The notes under the pieces: model-generated
What the model was told of the DNA's origin: nothing
Seen by the model: the letters and a program-made list of their open reading frames with translations, nothing else
Database searches by the model: none
Made by a program: the position numbers and the translations under genes
Assembly: GCA_018907035.1 (NCBI GenBank)
Contig: JACCIC010000039.1
Location: forward strand, 2,113,501 to 2,177,500
Direction: 5' to 3'
Source of the DNA: Sycobia sp. Sy_11
Taxonomy: Eukaryota; Arthropoda; Insecta; Hymenoptera; Epichrysomallidae
Length of the DNA: 64,000 bases
Part shown: in pieces, positions 48,359-61,441 of the stretch
Layout of the letters: each line of letters opens with the position of its first letter
How positions within the stretch are numbered: the stretch's first letter is position 1

Positions 48359-51300
48359 GTTGTTGTGTCTCAATCAGTGTTGTTTGCGCGCCGCAATGAC
48401 TCGGTTCGTCTCTGACGCGCGATAATAGTACAGCAGACCTATTATTATAAATACATGTTAAATATTCCCTGCTTTATATATATGTATACATAAACGGCGA
48501 TTTTTTGCCTGATGTGCAGTGGATTTTGGCCCGATAACACGGGCCGCATTAAAATAAAATTCGAAACCTTTTAACCTTTCAACCCTCTATTGGATACCTG
48601 CCGAAAGCGACTTTTGATAATATATTATATATATATATATATATATATACATATATCCATCCTACTTGGGCAGTTTACTATGTAAGTATGTACACACATG
48701 CGTGCGCGCGCGCGCGCACACACACACATTTCTATATGCAAGACCGCTTGTATATAGTACGTCGCTCAGTCATCAGCTCGCGAGCATCTACACTATACTC
48801 ATCGCTTTTCTTTTTCGATATATATATATCTATGCATACACTTGTTCGTCTACGCATAGTCTATGCAATGTCGCTTTTCCACCGATTCGCGTTTTGTAAT
48901 TTATAAGCAAACTTAATATAATGTAATGTAACTTGTAACTTGTAAGCAATGTTACAATTTCGGTATATAACGAATTAAAGACGTTATTTTTTTTTTAATT
49001 TTAAAAACGGTTAGTATGTATACGTATCTTTAAGTTATCGTCAATGTAATTTTATCAAAATAAATTTCTCTTTTAAAATCGAGCCACTGTATAATAAATT
49101 TACAATCCCGCCGCGTTAAATTTTATTTTGAACAATGTCACAAGCTGTACAGTACGGATAAATGAGGGTGGACCTTTTTGTTTGATGCACTTTTTTTCAA
49201 GTTTCTCAATATTGACTTTAACCGTCCGCGTATTTAGGTCAAAACAAGAAACTCTTCAAGAAGAAGCGTGTGTAGTAAATCTGACGTGTGCGCGTGTCTT
49301 GCAAGTGTATATAGAAAAAAAATTCCAAATGGAAGTGGGTTAAAAAAGCCATATTAATGTGCATCGTACACACACACACACACCTTACTACCTTATAGGT
49401 AGTCTATAACATACATTTTATACACAAATTGCAATTTTATATACGAATCATCCGTGAGTAATTTCAAGTGCCTGGGATCACCATAAACAAATTGTAAATA
49501 AGACGTGGCTGCGCATGTATGCATGTCTCTGTGTATGTATTAAATGAAGGGAAAAAAACGAATTACGGGTGGCCGCAAATGTTTTTTTAATAAAGTAACG
49601 ACGGTGAGTTACTACACGTAGCGAGGGGGAGGGGCTCCCTACACACGTACACCGTTGGAGGGAGCGCATAATGTATAATAACGGTGCGGTCGAATATTTT
49701 CTTTTACTCGTGTGCGACTATATATAATCGTATCTATACAATAATAACTTGGCAACCGACTCTTCAATCGCTTAAAATATTACGTGATTTTTAGCGGGTT
49801 CCCGAAACGATGCGAGGATTCGGGAATTTGATACAGCGTAATGCAATATATAATATAATAGAGAGAAGAAAAAAAAACCCGAGGAAAGAAAACGAGCCCC
49901 CCCTCCCTCCTCGATCATCGAAGAACTCGCGGGGCCGGTGATGCATGTTTGCATAATATATGAATATATAAATCTGCACTCTTCGTCGGCGTGCATTATT
50001 ATTTCGTTTCGTGTTTGTTTGCGCGCGCGCGCTCGCGTACACGAGCGATTTTCTGTAGAATCAAAGAAAATTTCTTTTGATCCAGTCAAGAAAGTAATTT
50101 CAAAATGTTCTATCGAGTCCCGAGAAATGTCGACTTTTTTTCCTTTGAAGTTACAAAAGTGGGTGAAATTTGACGAAACCAGTCCGTTTTCTTGCATTTT
50201 TCGTTGATTTCTGTAGATCTTATTGAAAAAAACAAAACCGAGAAAATATTACGTGAACATTACTCGATCAGTGCCTGTATTGTAAAAAATATTTTCTTGA
50301 AGAACTATATATTAAATTAATGGATATAGGAAAAAACATCGTTTGATTGATAAGTTGTTTAATTTAGCTTATTTCACCAACTTCGAGATTTTATCGTTTC
50401 AAAGTATTTAATGAAAAAATTCAGCAAAATTCATTGTATGTAACAATTACATATTATATACATAAGATATTAGATATATATAAGATACTTTTCAATTCTT
50501 TCATTGCAAAAATATATCGACACTGAAAAAAAATTCTGCTATCAAGTAAATACTTTCTTCATTTAAGAAGACACTCTCTCAATTTAAGAAAACAATTTAC
50601 TCGGTACAAAACAAGAAAATATGTACTCGATAATAGACATTTTTCAGTGCAAAGTTTCAGAGTGAGTCTCAAATCATAATGATTTGAGATCATGACCATC
50701 GTTTACGCAGGTTTTTAATTTTCACCCCAAATTGTTTGTAGGAAATTCCTCGAACGGAGCGAGAAAGCAAAAAGTTATAAAATATTTCCTAACAAAAAAA
50801 TATTTACGCGTAAGTGTAATGTTATATGAAATAGAGTATTTTTCGCTGGATCGGTAAACATTCGCTTCGATAGTCCCTGGGAAAATCATTGTTTTTAGTT
50901 TAGAATTTTTTTAATATAATTCAAGGGTTACTTTGACAGGTTAAAGGTACTTTTATAATATAAAAAGGTAGCTCTGTTGAATTTTTTGGGAATCGTAGTG
51001 TAGAATAAACTTGTTCGCCAATATTACTTCTACTTAATTGAGACTTACATAACTACTTTTACTTAACTTCTACAGTCTTAACTACATCCACTATAATATT
51101 AAGGTTTATTCCAAGACTACATTTTAAGTTCATGGGACCCTATCAGCTTATTATAATGACATTTCTCATAGGAACTGACCAAGTATCCAAGGTGTTTCCT
51201 ATCTGGTGCGCGATAAACTATTCTATAGATATAAAAATTTTAGATTATCCAATTTTTATAGATTAACTCATCAGTTACCTATCAGTCTAAATGAATGAAA

Positions 51301-51809
51301 CGGGAATTTCATTGTTCGAATAAAAAAGCATGTAGGCAAAGATGATTCTAATGGAGATGATTTATGCCGTAATAAAAGTAAATTACCCGAATGTATAAAT
51401 CAAGACAAATAGAGAAAAATTTATTATCCTTTCATCAGCGAACTTAATAATATTTTTTAAAGTAATTAAGAGTAATCAATCCATAATGTAATCAATAGTG
51501 TCACAATAATGTATCACAAAGTATTAAGCCAGATGCTTCAAAGAATTGTAAAGTGAATTAAGTAAAAAATTTTTATTTTGATTTTGCATAAAACTATAAT
51601 CTATCATATATAGCAAAAAATATTTATAAATCTGAATAAATCCAGTACCGCAGTATTGAAAGAATATAGATGCGAGGAAAATTTTAATTTGCAATACCAA
51701 GACCAATAATTCAAGAGATGAAAATATTGCTTTTCAATATTTTTTACCTTTAACGAAAATAATAATTTTTTCTATACATATAGCAAGTTTTTCCAATCAA
51801 AATATGTAA

Positions 51810-51816
<7 letters not shown>

Positions 51817-51856
<40 letters not shown>
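51817..51856. repeat. (TA)n microsatellite
   Basis: TA run of about 38 bp. Confidence 0.95.
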
Positions 51857-51857
<1 letters not shown>

Positions 51858-53334
51858 CTGTAAAATAAATAATAAATTTTGCGTTATATATGAGTTATTT
51901 TTACATAAAGTCTTTACTTACACTGAGAAACTGTTCTGAGTAAATTTTAAAAAATATTTAGGAAAAATTACGCCTACGGGCGTAAAACACACCCACAAAC
52001 CACTCCCATTGTATAAAAAATAAATAATTTTGTATTAATCACAGTTGTGTTTTATTTTTACAGAAATTGTTGTTGTATATATAAACCGGCAGTAGATTTT
52101 GCCACTTGACGGTTCAAAAAAGACGCCATCTAGTAATAATTGAAATAAGTGAAATATGGTTAATATAATTACAATGATATTATTAAAATTAATTATTTAA
52201 TAAGAGAAAGTACTAAGAAGAAATTATGTGTTGATAAATCGTATTTTATTACAGAGAGAAAAATAAAAAATTATTATACTGATTGCAACCAAAAGTTATA
52301 AAATTTTTAATTCTGCTGGCAATTCTTGAAAACCTTATTAATTTAAATTTACTCTTATAAAGTATTTATTAGTTTGATTAGCCAATTGATGGTCTTGTTA
52401 TTAATTTTTACTTTTAAGAGGATAAAAATTATCTTTTAATTATTTTAGTACATGTCAATGATAAATTTATCGGCATAAGTTTGCAATTTTTAATATTTAA
52501 ATTCTAATTTCCTCTCTACCTAGTCTCTCAGTGTAAAAAAAAACAACGCTTCAAAACATGTATTTTTATATAATCTTTCAAGGATTTACATTCTTTTGGG
52601 TCACGTCGAAAACAAGACGGCCCTGGTTCAAATGGCTAACATCCATCGTAAAACATTTTGATAGGGATTGAAACGTTTGACGGGGATTGAATTTCTACAC
52701 CCGTCGTTGAACAATAATTAAACGGTAATTAAAATAATAAAAAATAATTTTAAACTTTTAAAAAATTTTTAAATTAATTATACAGGATTAAAGTTTCGAA
52801 TGGTGACAGATTAAAAATCCTAAAGCATTATATCGCGAATCCGTATATAAATCCGATTCCATTATCAACGCTGATGATTAGGGGGGGGGGGAATGCAAAT
52901 ATACCGATTTCGTACACCAATTTTTCACCTCCCGTAACGACTACGTGGAAATTTACGCAGCAAAACAAAAAAAAAAAACAAAAAAAAAAAAAAAATACAT
53001 TCATTTTCTCGGAGTACCGTCCGATAGGCACACACCATGACACACAGTGTGCGGTCATCGTCGCATGCGTGCAAAGGCTCGCCGTAATACGCGCGCAAGC
53101 GCCCGATGAGCGCGGAGGCCGTTCGCGTTACGACGCGTTATATATAGCGTCGCGTGCATCTGCATACACCTGTCCGAAGAGCGCCGGTTGAAGCCCCCCC
53201 CCCCCACCCCGCCCAACCGCGTCACAATCGACGCGCGCAAATCCAATTCTTCTCGGGGCATTTCGCGCTTTTCTCAGTTCGCTAAGGCAGTAGCTTGCCG
53301 AGCCGATAGTCAATAATGCAATCTGACATAATTA

Positions 53335-53340
<6 letters not shown>

Positions 53341-53385
<45 letters not shown>
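53341..53385. repeat. (TA)n microsatellite
   Basis: TA run of about 45 bp. Confidence 0.95.
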
Positions 53386-53388
<3 letters not shown>

Positions 53389-56252
53389 CATCATACGTTC
53401 GTTCGCTGTCCCTCTCGCGTACGTAAAACTCGCAAAAGAGGTGGATCGCGAAGCGTCGGCGCGAATTTCGAAAATTGCGCGCGTCGCCCTGGGCTTTTCC
53501 GCGCAGTCGTCGTGCCGGCATCGTGTACGAATCGTCGTCATCGTTGAAATCGTCAATTTACCGTCAGCGCGCCGTCTTTTTAAGGTGCCTGGAGCGTCCA
53601 GAATTTTTTCCTCCTCTCGATATTACACCGTAACGATATACGAAAATTGTCCTTGTGAATTCATTTTGACTTAAGTTTGGATTCTTTTTTTTTTCCCCCC
53701 AAGCTTTGTCAATATTATTTTTATTTTCCATAACTGTCGGGCGCGGCCTCGAATTCTAAAAATACATCAATTTCCAGCAGGGACAATTAAATATTGCTTT
53801 TAAGCTCACTGGGTCGATCGTGGAAAGTGCCAATCAAAAGTTCAAAAATTGGATGTATAATATTAATAGTCGCAAGGGGGGAGCGAATTATTTTCACGTG
53901 GATTATACGCATCAAACACGATGGAAACATGAATCATCTGCCCCTCTTCTGTTCGAATAGAGCTTCTTTGCGTTTATTTTTAATTAAATATACTGTCTGA
54001 AATAGAATTTTTACATTTGTTCGGCTTAATATAATATAGTGATCGAATACTTGTCCCTTTTCAACGATTTCAATACATGATTTATCGTAAGATTATTATA
54101 CTATACGAAGCCTTTATACTGTATACGATAATATATAAGCTTATAAATTGATTTCTATACTTTTAAGTTATATTATTCGTTCATTTAATATTTTACCATG
54201 GCGTAGAACAACTTATAAAATCTACCTAAAAATTAAATTAATGATAATAATTTTTCTAAATACATACAAATTTCTTGTAATTATAATGTGTTTAATTAAT
54301 CGTTTTCTAAATAAGCCTTACCTGTAAGCGAGTGATAAATAATTTAGGTATTTAGACAAATCATTTTTATTTAATTTTTTTAGCTATAGTTTTTTCTACA
54401 ATACAGCAAAAAAATCATAGAATTATTAATCAATTTATAATCTTATATATTGTTGTATTAATGAAAAGGTATTATACGTTATAATTATAATACAATAATT
54501 AATGTATTGAAAGTGGCGAAAAAAAATCAAGTATTCGATTACTATAAGGAAGTTAAAAACTCGATTTTATAAACAGTATTTAGTTCAAAATTCAAAGAAG
54601 CTCGATTTGAATAAAACAAAGGTGATTTGGCATAAAGCACGTGGAAATGATTCGTTACCAGTTCACTGTAGACTCTCCTTGCTAATTACTTTATTGAGAT
54701 CTTCAGTTCCTGTAAAAAATAGATAATTAAACATAATAAAAAAAGAATATTTCATATCTATAGATACGGTAATCACGTAATAGATACTTTTCGGTTAGAT
54801 GGATTAGTTAATAGATAGATTCGGTCGATGTTTTTTTTCTTTTTTGCTTTGAAAATTATAGCTTTGTTTTATTAAAGCGCTTAAGACCTGGTTTCAAGCA
54901 ATTTTTCGGTCATTTGAGTTGTGCTCGGCTCATCTTGAGCATACCATATATAGACAGGAGTATAGAGACGCACGGGTCTGTATAGCTCCCACCGCACCCA
55001 TCACGGCGGTCAAAAAGATTCGATTTTGGCGCGATAAGATAGAATTAGGGTATATATATATATTGTCGTCAGATTATAAATATTTTAATAAAATTCTAAT
55101 ACATACAATATACGGAGAATTAATAATTTATGGCAACTATCGTTAAAAGCAATCGCTGCATCATTTCAATCGGGTTGCCTATCAATACCCCCCCCCCCAC
55201 TCCTCTCGTCTAATTGCCAGATTTTGCCATTATTTTTGCGCGATTTCCAAAAAAAAAAAAAAACATTTTTACAATGTGCTTGAATTAATATTGGGAAGTT
55301 TATAAATATGCATCATTTCGTGCGACTGACGTAAAATCAATAACATTGAGCGAATAAGAGATAAATTAACTATACAACCCGCATATTTATATATTAATTT
55401 CTGTATATAGTCCCGCAAACAAAACTATAATGGATAGTTGCAGCATTGCATTATGACTGGTCTTTATAATCCATTGCTTGGATCACATAAAAAATTACAA
55501 TAAATTTTCATAAAAAACATTCTATACAAATCGCCTGGGCTTGAAATTTTGCTTTTATTCATATTTTTTCCTTCTAACAATTTATGCATTGATATGAAAA
55601 TATAATTTTTTTTTTTTAATATAAGAAAATTCTATAAATGATTATGAATTAAGATTTAATATTGTTAGATTAGTTTAGCCTTCTATAAATAATAAAGCAA
55701 AAAATACTAGAAACTAAATATTGGACGGTATCGCGAATGGACTGTGAGCAGATGTGTCCGCTGGGTCTTATTACGATCTGCGTCTTTGCTGCCCTGCGTG
55801 GCAAATGATTTGTGAGTTTATTGTTTAGATGCCTGATATTTTTATATAGATTTTAAGCTTCTCACAAGGGCTTTTCAAGGCAGAGTTTTCAATTTCGAGT
55901 ACTGCAGTGAGTCTTGCTTTGACCTTTCGTTTGAACAGACGTCTTTTCTTTCCTCGTTTGAAATAAAGTTCATCTTAAAAGATTATTTCGTCTATCTTTA
56001 TTTTAACATTTCACCTGCTATATTTAATACAAATTTAATAAATATCTATGTGCACATTAATAATATATACATGAATACAAAGTACTTGTGTCGAGTGTTG
56101 CAAAGATAGGACTGTAAGATCGACAGAAAATATCTATTAGTTAATGCATATGAGATTTATTAGACATTTACCAGTCCGTAGGTAATTTTATAAATTTCAC
56201 ATATTCGCAAAAGAAATTTTCTTGTTGGAAGTACAAAGCTGCAATAAATAAG

Positions 56253-56257
<5 letters not shown>

Positions 56258-56295
<38 letters not shown>
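56258..56295. repeat. (TA)n microsatellite
   Basis: TA run of about 37 bp at the edge of the CpG-rich MAPKAPK2 5' region. Confidence 0.95.
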
Positions 56296-56297
<2 letters not shown>

Positions 56298-56928
56298 GAC
56301 TTCGATCATAGTAGCCGCGCGTGCGTTAATGAAAGCTAAGAGCCACCGCCGCCGCCGCCGCGGCCCGCGCTCGCTGGACGCGGAAAGGAACAAGGCCGCC
56401 TTTGCAACGTGCGCGCCTCGCGATATAGCGCCGGGTGGCGGGGTTTGGGTGGTTGGGGAGGGGGGGGGGCGCAACGACGACGACGACGACGACGACGAGT
56501 CGCACAGCAAAGCGACGCGTTTATATACCCCGCGATTATGCATATTATGTGTATATAACTATATAGCTTGACATCTCGCGCGCGCGCGCGCGCCGCTTAT
56601 TTGACGCGAGTACAGCGCGCGAGACGCACCGCGCGCGGACGCGCTCTCCGTACGGGCCTCATCCCAGCAGCGCGCAGACGCGCGCCGTCCGTATAAACGC
56701 CACCGTCGTCCTCCTCGTCGTCGTCGTCGCGACCGGGCGATCGGCGCGCACGTGGCGCATCGGGTTTATCGCTTAAAACTCGCGCGTTGCCGATATTACT
56801 ATTTCCATGCGCGCGCGCGCGAATGTGTGCGTGTGTGTGTGTCTGTGCCCGTCTGTCTGCCTCTGTGTGTCTGTGCGCGCGCGCGCGCGCGAAGGATATA
56901 ACGAGTCGTACGTGAAATAACGAGAGAA
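56296..56928 (+). promoter_or_regulatory. CpG-island promoter/5' UTR of MAPKAPK2
   Basis: Very CpG-rich, with (CG)n runs at about 56579 and 56877, (GAC)n near 56475 and (TCG)n near 56715, directly before the coding start. A TTATATACC word at 56520 could act as a TATA element. The start site is not determinable. Confidence 0.4.
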
Positions 56929-57062
56929 ATGTTCGCTCGGCTGGCAGAGCGCTGCAGGAGGCGGACCCTCGCCGCCGGCGACACGAAGAAGAAGAAGAAG
57001 AAAAAGACGAAGAGCGGCGGCTGCGTCGGCGGCAGCAACAGCACTGGCAACAGCAACAACAA

Positions 57063-57103
<41 letters not shown>

Positions 57104-57430
57104 ACAACAACAACAGCGACCACCAGCACCAGCAGCACCACCAGCAGCACAACGGCAACGGCGGCGGCAAGAACAGCGGCGTTAACAAGGTGAGCGGGCC
57201 CGTGGCCGCCGCGGCGTCGAGCCAGCCCCGTAATCGTCGCCAGCTGATCGTCGAGACGGCGATGGAGTACGGACCGCTGGGGGCCGGCTGGAGCGAGGGC
57301 AGGCAGCCCAAGTCGAGCCCGATCACGGACGACTACGAGATCAGCAATCGGGTCCTCGGGCTCGGGATCAACGGCAAGGTCGTCCAGTGCTACGACCGGA
57401 AGTACAGGGAGAAGTACGCCTTGAAGGTCG
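56929..57430 (+). CDS. MAPKAPK2: MAP kinase-activated protein kinase 2, first coding exon (partial gene)
   Basis: Ser/Thr kinase activated by p38 MAPK. Only the first coding exon is present. It starts [13 protein letters not shown], has a Lys run (KKKKKKKTK), a long Asn/Ser tract (about residues 35-65), a Gln/His segment, then the start of the kinase domain: [38 protein letters not shown]. The ITDDY...[10 protein letters not shown] segment with ALK (VAIK-type lysine) identifies MK2/MK3 rather than other CaMK-group kinases. The exon ends either at AAG|GTCGGT (57426, which keeps the ALK|V/M-L junction of the family) or at TCG|GTGAGC (57430, the better donor sequence). Later exons lie beyond the window. 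Confidence 0.9.
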
Positions 57431-58723
57431 GTGAGCGTTCATTATTATTACTATTATTATTATTATTGTTGTTGTTTTGTTGTTGTTGTTGTTGTTGTTT
57501 CATCATCTACTTCAGTATACGTGTATTATTTGTTCGATTATTCGTACGCGCAAAAGATGGCCCGGACACGGGTTGTTTAATCGGGCAATGGCACGACCGA
57601 GTCGTGTAAATATGCAGATATACATACATACGTATGCAGATATACGGATCTCGTACGGATTATGATAATCGTCCGATGGAATACTTCGAGTGTCGTATAT
57701 GCGCGTTATATATTAACAATAGATGTGTGATCGACGAATATACAAGGGTGTAACTTGTATCGGTCGTTATTCGAAAAATTCTATAGGTATATCTATATAT
57801 AATTAAATAAAAATTTGATAGTATAAATTTTTTCAAAAATCAATGTGCGAGCCGAAGTCATAATCGAAATCCTAACGAATTAAGTATATCGAAGAGAAAT
57901 CCACTGTATCGGGAGAAACTCATTGATATATATTAAAATACATTATCTTGGCGTTTGTAAAAATAATTCGCGAGTCTTGCGTGTTAGCGTTGAAATTGCC
58001 TCGCTTACATAGATAACTGAAAAACTCAATGAGTATATGATAATATATAATAATAAATATATTTATTAAAAAAATAAACTATTAAAAGTTAACAAAATAT
58101 CTATTAGACTTTAAAAAAAGACACGTTTACTTAAAATCACAAATTATTTATTCTTTTTTTTTTTGAATTATTTCGATATTTATGAATTAAATTCCTAACA
58201 GTTATTAGAAAACAATTTTGCGAAATCTATAATGATCCGACCAATCAATGCGCAATAAAATCAACAGTAGTATATTTAGGAGAAATAAAACATTCCCATG
58301 CACGTGACAATAAAAATTTTCTTTCATTGCCGGCGGAATAAATATTCAATTTTAGCAGGTGAAAAAAAAAATATTTTTTCAAATACAAAAACTCAATTCG
58401 TAAATTATACTCGGCACTACAACGTGCAGTTCTGGCGTCATTCGTAAAAAAAAGACCATAAATGTACCTAAATTTCAATATAATTTTTTTTTTTTTAGTT
58501 CATTACATTTTACAATTATTATCGCGATGATGTGTATTCGATTAGTCATATACATTATCTATGTAGCACGACAATTTTAAATCTCACACACGCAGACGCA
58601 CGCGCGCACACACACTCACACAAATCAGATACTATCGATAATCCAGCAAAGAAAGCTCTCGCCCCTTTGCCGTTCGTTTCTTATGCACCTACGAAAAAGC
58701 AGCATTCTATTATCGAAACAATA

Positions 58724-58727
<4 letters not shown>

Positions 58728-58784
<57 letters not shown>
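58728..58784. repeat. (TA)n microsatellite
   Basis: TA run of about 56 bp in the MAPKAPK2 intron. Confidence 0.95.
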
Positions 58785-58786
<2 letters not shown>

Positions 58787-59084
58787 AGGCCCAAAATTTT
58801 AAACTCAATGCAAAGCATAACCGACGCGCATTCGTGCAATTTGCGCGGCTGCTCCTTTGCACAAAGAGATCCCCGGAGACCGGTGGCGCGCGTCGGGTGC
58901 TCTCAGCCTTGGCTTTATCTCTCTATTCTTATAATAGACGAGAACAGGAGGATAAAGAGGAGAAGAAGAGGAAAAAAAAAAGAAAAAATACGCGTTGCGT
59001 TTCCGTTAAATGCGCAAATTTTCGCGATTATTTCGTTATGAGCAACGAAAAAGATTGCCGCGCGTGTGTATAGTACACCCTTGA

Positions 59085-59121
<37 letters not shown>

Positions 59122-59383
59122 AAATATTATAGCCGACCTATTTCTCTATAAGATCAATTTAAAGTTCACTTGCAATTACGCGAAAAATCCAATGATCTTC
59201 TTTGAGGACAACTGTATATAATTTAAAATTCCGCGGTTTCTTTTTTCCGTAAATACACGGAATAAACATTATCTGATTTCGATTATTAGACATACACACA
59301 TATATATAACTTAATATTTGCGCGTTAAATGTTTATTGTGTAACTTCTCGTATTTACTTATTGTTGAATCATACTTCTCTCGC

Positions 59384-59384
<1 letters not shown>

Positions 59385-59432
<48 letters not shown>
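59385..59432. repeat. (TTA)n microsatellite
   Basis: About 15 TTA units, a rare trinucleotide run in this window. Confidence 0.95.
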
Positions 59433-59433
<1 letters not shown>

Positions 59434-59556
59434 ATTAAAATATTTAAAAATTGTACAGACGCCGCGAATTATCGTTCTAACGTAAATATCCCTTTATTGT
59501 CTTATATGAGCTTCTCAGATGCACCTATTTTATCAATGAAGTTACTAATTTTCGGA

Positions 59557-59560
<4 letters not shown>

Positions 59561-59607
<47 letters not shown>
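59561..59607. repeat. (TA)n microsatellite
   Basis: TA run of about 46 bp. Confidence 0.95.
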
Positions 59608-59609
<2 letters not shown>

Positions 59610-61145
59610 TACTAATTCATTCCTCTATCTGGAATTTTACTAGACGTTTCCGATTTATTTGTTCACGGAACTATGTCAATTTGGCAATCTTACGATAAAA
59701 TACAATATATACTCAGGGAGGGGGATAATATAGTGTTTTGGAGATTACGAAAATTATCGACATAAGAATTGACAAAGAATGCTTATCAATGAATATTATA
59801 ATACAGTATCTTAAAACGTGGACATTTAATAGTTGATTAATAAGTTTAATCAAGTTCATGAATACACGAGGCATCGATAAAAGATATATTAATGTAATTT
59901 TAGATGAATACGAAATTTTTCCAAATTTTGAACGAAAATCACAACATTTCAAATATTACCGAAAATTTTGAAAAACTGTGCTATCTCATATTCATATTTA
60001 ATTCTCCTCAGAATTTGTAGTTGTTCCTTTTTCATTAATATGCTATTTTTCAGCGATCCTACAGAGTTTAAATTCTGAGATTTCAGACGTTATTTTATTA
60101 ATTAACATAATTAAAACGACGAAATAAATAAACATACAAAACGATAGTTCTTTAATCCTGCTCTGTAAATTCGAACCAATGTAAAACTATATTTATATCC
60201 CGGTAAAAATTCAATCACTAATGAACGTGTATCGCTCACTGCATTATCAGCAATGCATGCAATATAAACTGTTAATCAGCCAATGATTAAATTTACACTA
60301 CATTCCAGTAGTTGTCACTGATTAAAATTTAAAGTTTGTATTATACATTATGATTGTATAATACAAAAACAAATCATGCTCGAAAACTCCCATCCACAAT
60401 ATATTTGGATTTTCTATAGAATAAGGATCGTGCCTTACATAAAAACAAAAAAAAAAATGAAAAACAAAATGAACAGTTACGGTGAATAATGTTATGCTTG
60501 CAAATAATTCTTAAGGAGATGCTTCCGTGTGTGAATTCTAGAAAAAAAAACTAATTTTTTTCCATAAATCAAATAAGTTTGATGTGTAAGATGTAGCACA
60601 GTATAAAAGCTGGTTAAAGTTCTCGATGTGCGTTCGTAGAAGCTTCGGCAGTCGAAGCATATTTCTCAAAAATATATTTTTCTCTCTCTTTCTCGCTTTG
60701 CCCGGTGCCCCAGGATTTGACAGAAGCCAGTCGATAAGTTTCACGGTAATTTTAATGATGTTTTCACCAGACATTTGACAATTCTATAGAAACTAGAATT
60801 GCTGAAAAAAAAAACATCGTGGCGTTTTCTTTTTATTCAAAGATAATATGCAGTTGAAAGAACAGTTTTGAAGAAAAAGAATTTTTCTAATAAGTTGGGT
60901 TTCCAGGATAATCGTCGAAATATATATCTTACTAGTTGTCATACATTAGCATGGAATTTACTATTTTGATTTCCCATACGTGTCAGTCTGATGATAGAAT
61001 TAAATTATTACGATTATCGCTCACTGGCTCCTTTTAACATGACTGCCTTGCCAGCGGCATAAATATCCCCTTAACACATGTCATTATTCAATTTGAAAAC
61101 GGCATTCAGACTTATAATGAAATGTTTAATACATAATATATCGTA

Positions 61146-61147
<2 letters not shown>

Positions 61148-61198
<51 letters not shown>
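61148..61198. repeat. (TA)n microsatellite
   Basis: TA run of about 50 bp. Confidence 0.95.
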
Positions 61199-61200
<2 letters not shown>

Positions 61201-61410
61201 CCAAGACTTTTACATTCTGGCATAAAAAAGTCTTACAAAAAAAAAATAGTCGTGGGACGGGATTGTGGCCCAGTTACAAGATCGGCTGGGCGAGAACTAA
61301 AAGAGATCGGCTGAATAATTTATTAATATATATACGTAATCGACGATACGAGATTGAAGCAAGGGTGTTCATGTATGTATGTGTATGTATATGTATATAT
61401 ATATGTGTGT

Positions 61411-61441
<31 letters not shown>

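Larger units (their letters stand above)
47091..56928. other. Long AT-rich intergenic stretch between LAMTOR2 and MAPKAPK2
   Basis: Divergent spacer of 9.8 kb. Moderately GC-rich islands at 48060-48430, 52980-53600 and 56300-56920 alternate with AT-rich DNA. (TA)n blocks lie at 48019, 48297, 51817, 53341 and 56258; poly-G/poly-C runs at about 52881, 53197 and 55190. The last 600 bp are very CpG-rich and are presumably the MAPKAPK2 promoter and 5' UTR. Frames are short or repeat-driven. A 23-codon hydrophobic frame at 55737-55808 is noted separately. Confidence 0.5.

Noticed and set aside
52660..52674. GATAGGGATTGAAAC, resembling the end of some prokaryotic CRISPR repeats
   Set aside because: Single copy without spacers, in insect DNA; coincidence.
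56773..57326. Minus-strand poly-Leu/Val frames opposite the MAPKAPK2 first exon
   Set aside because: Antisense of the Asn/Ser and Lys tracts of the kinase exon.
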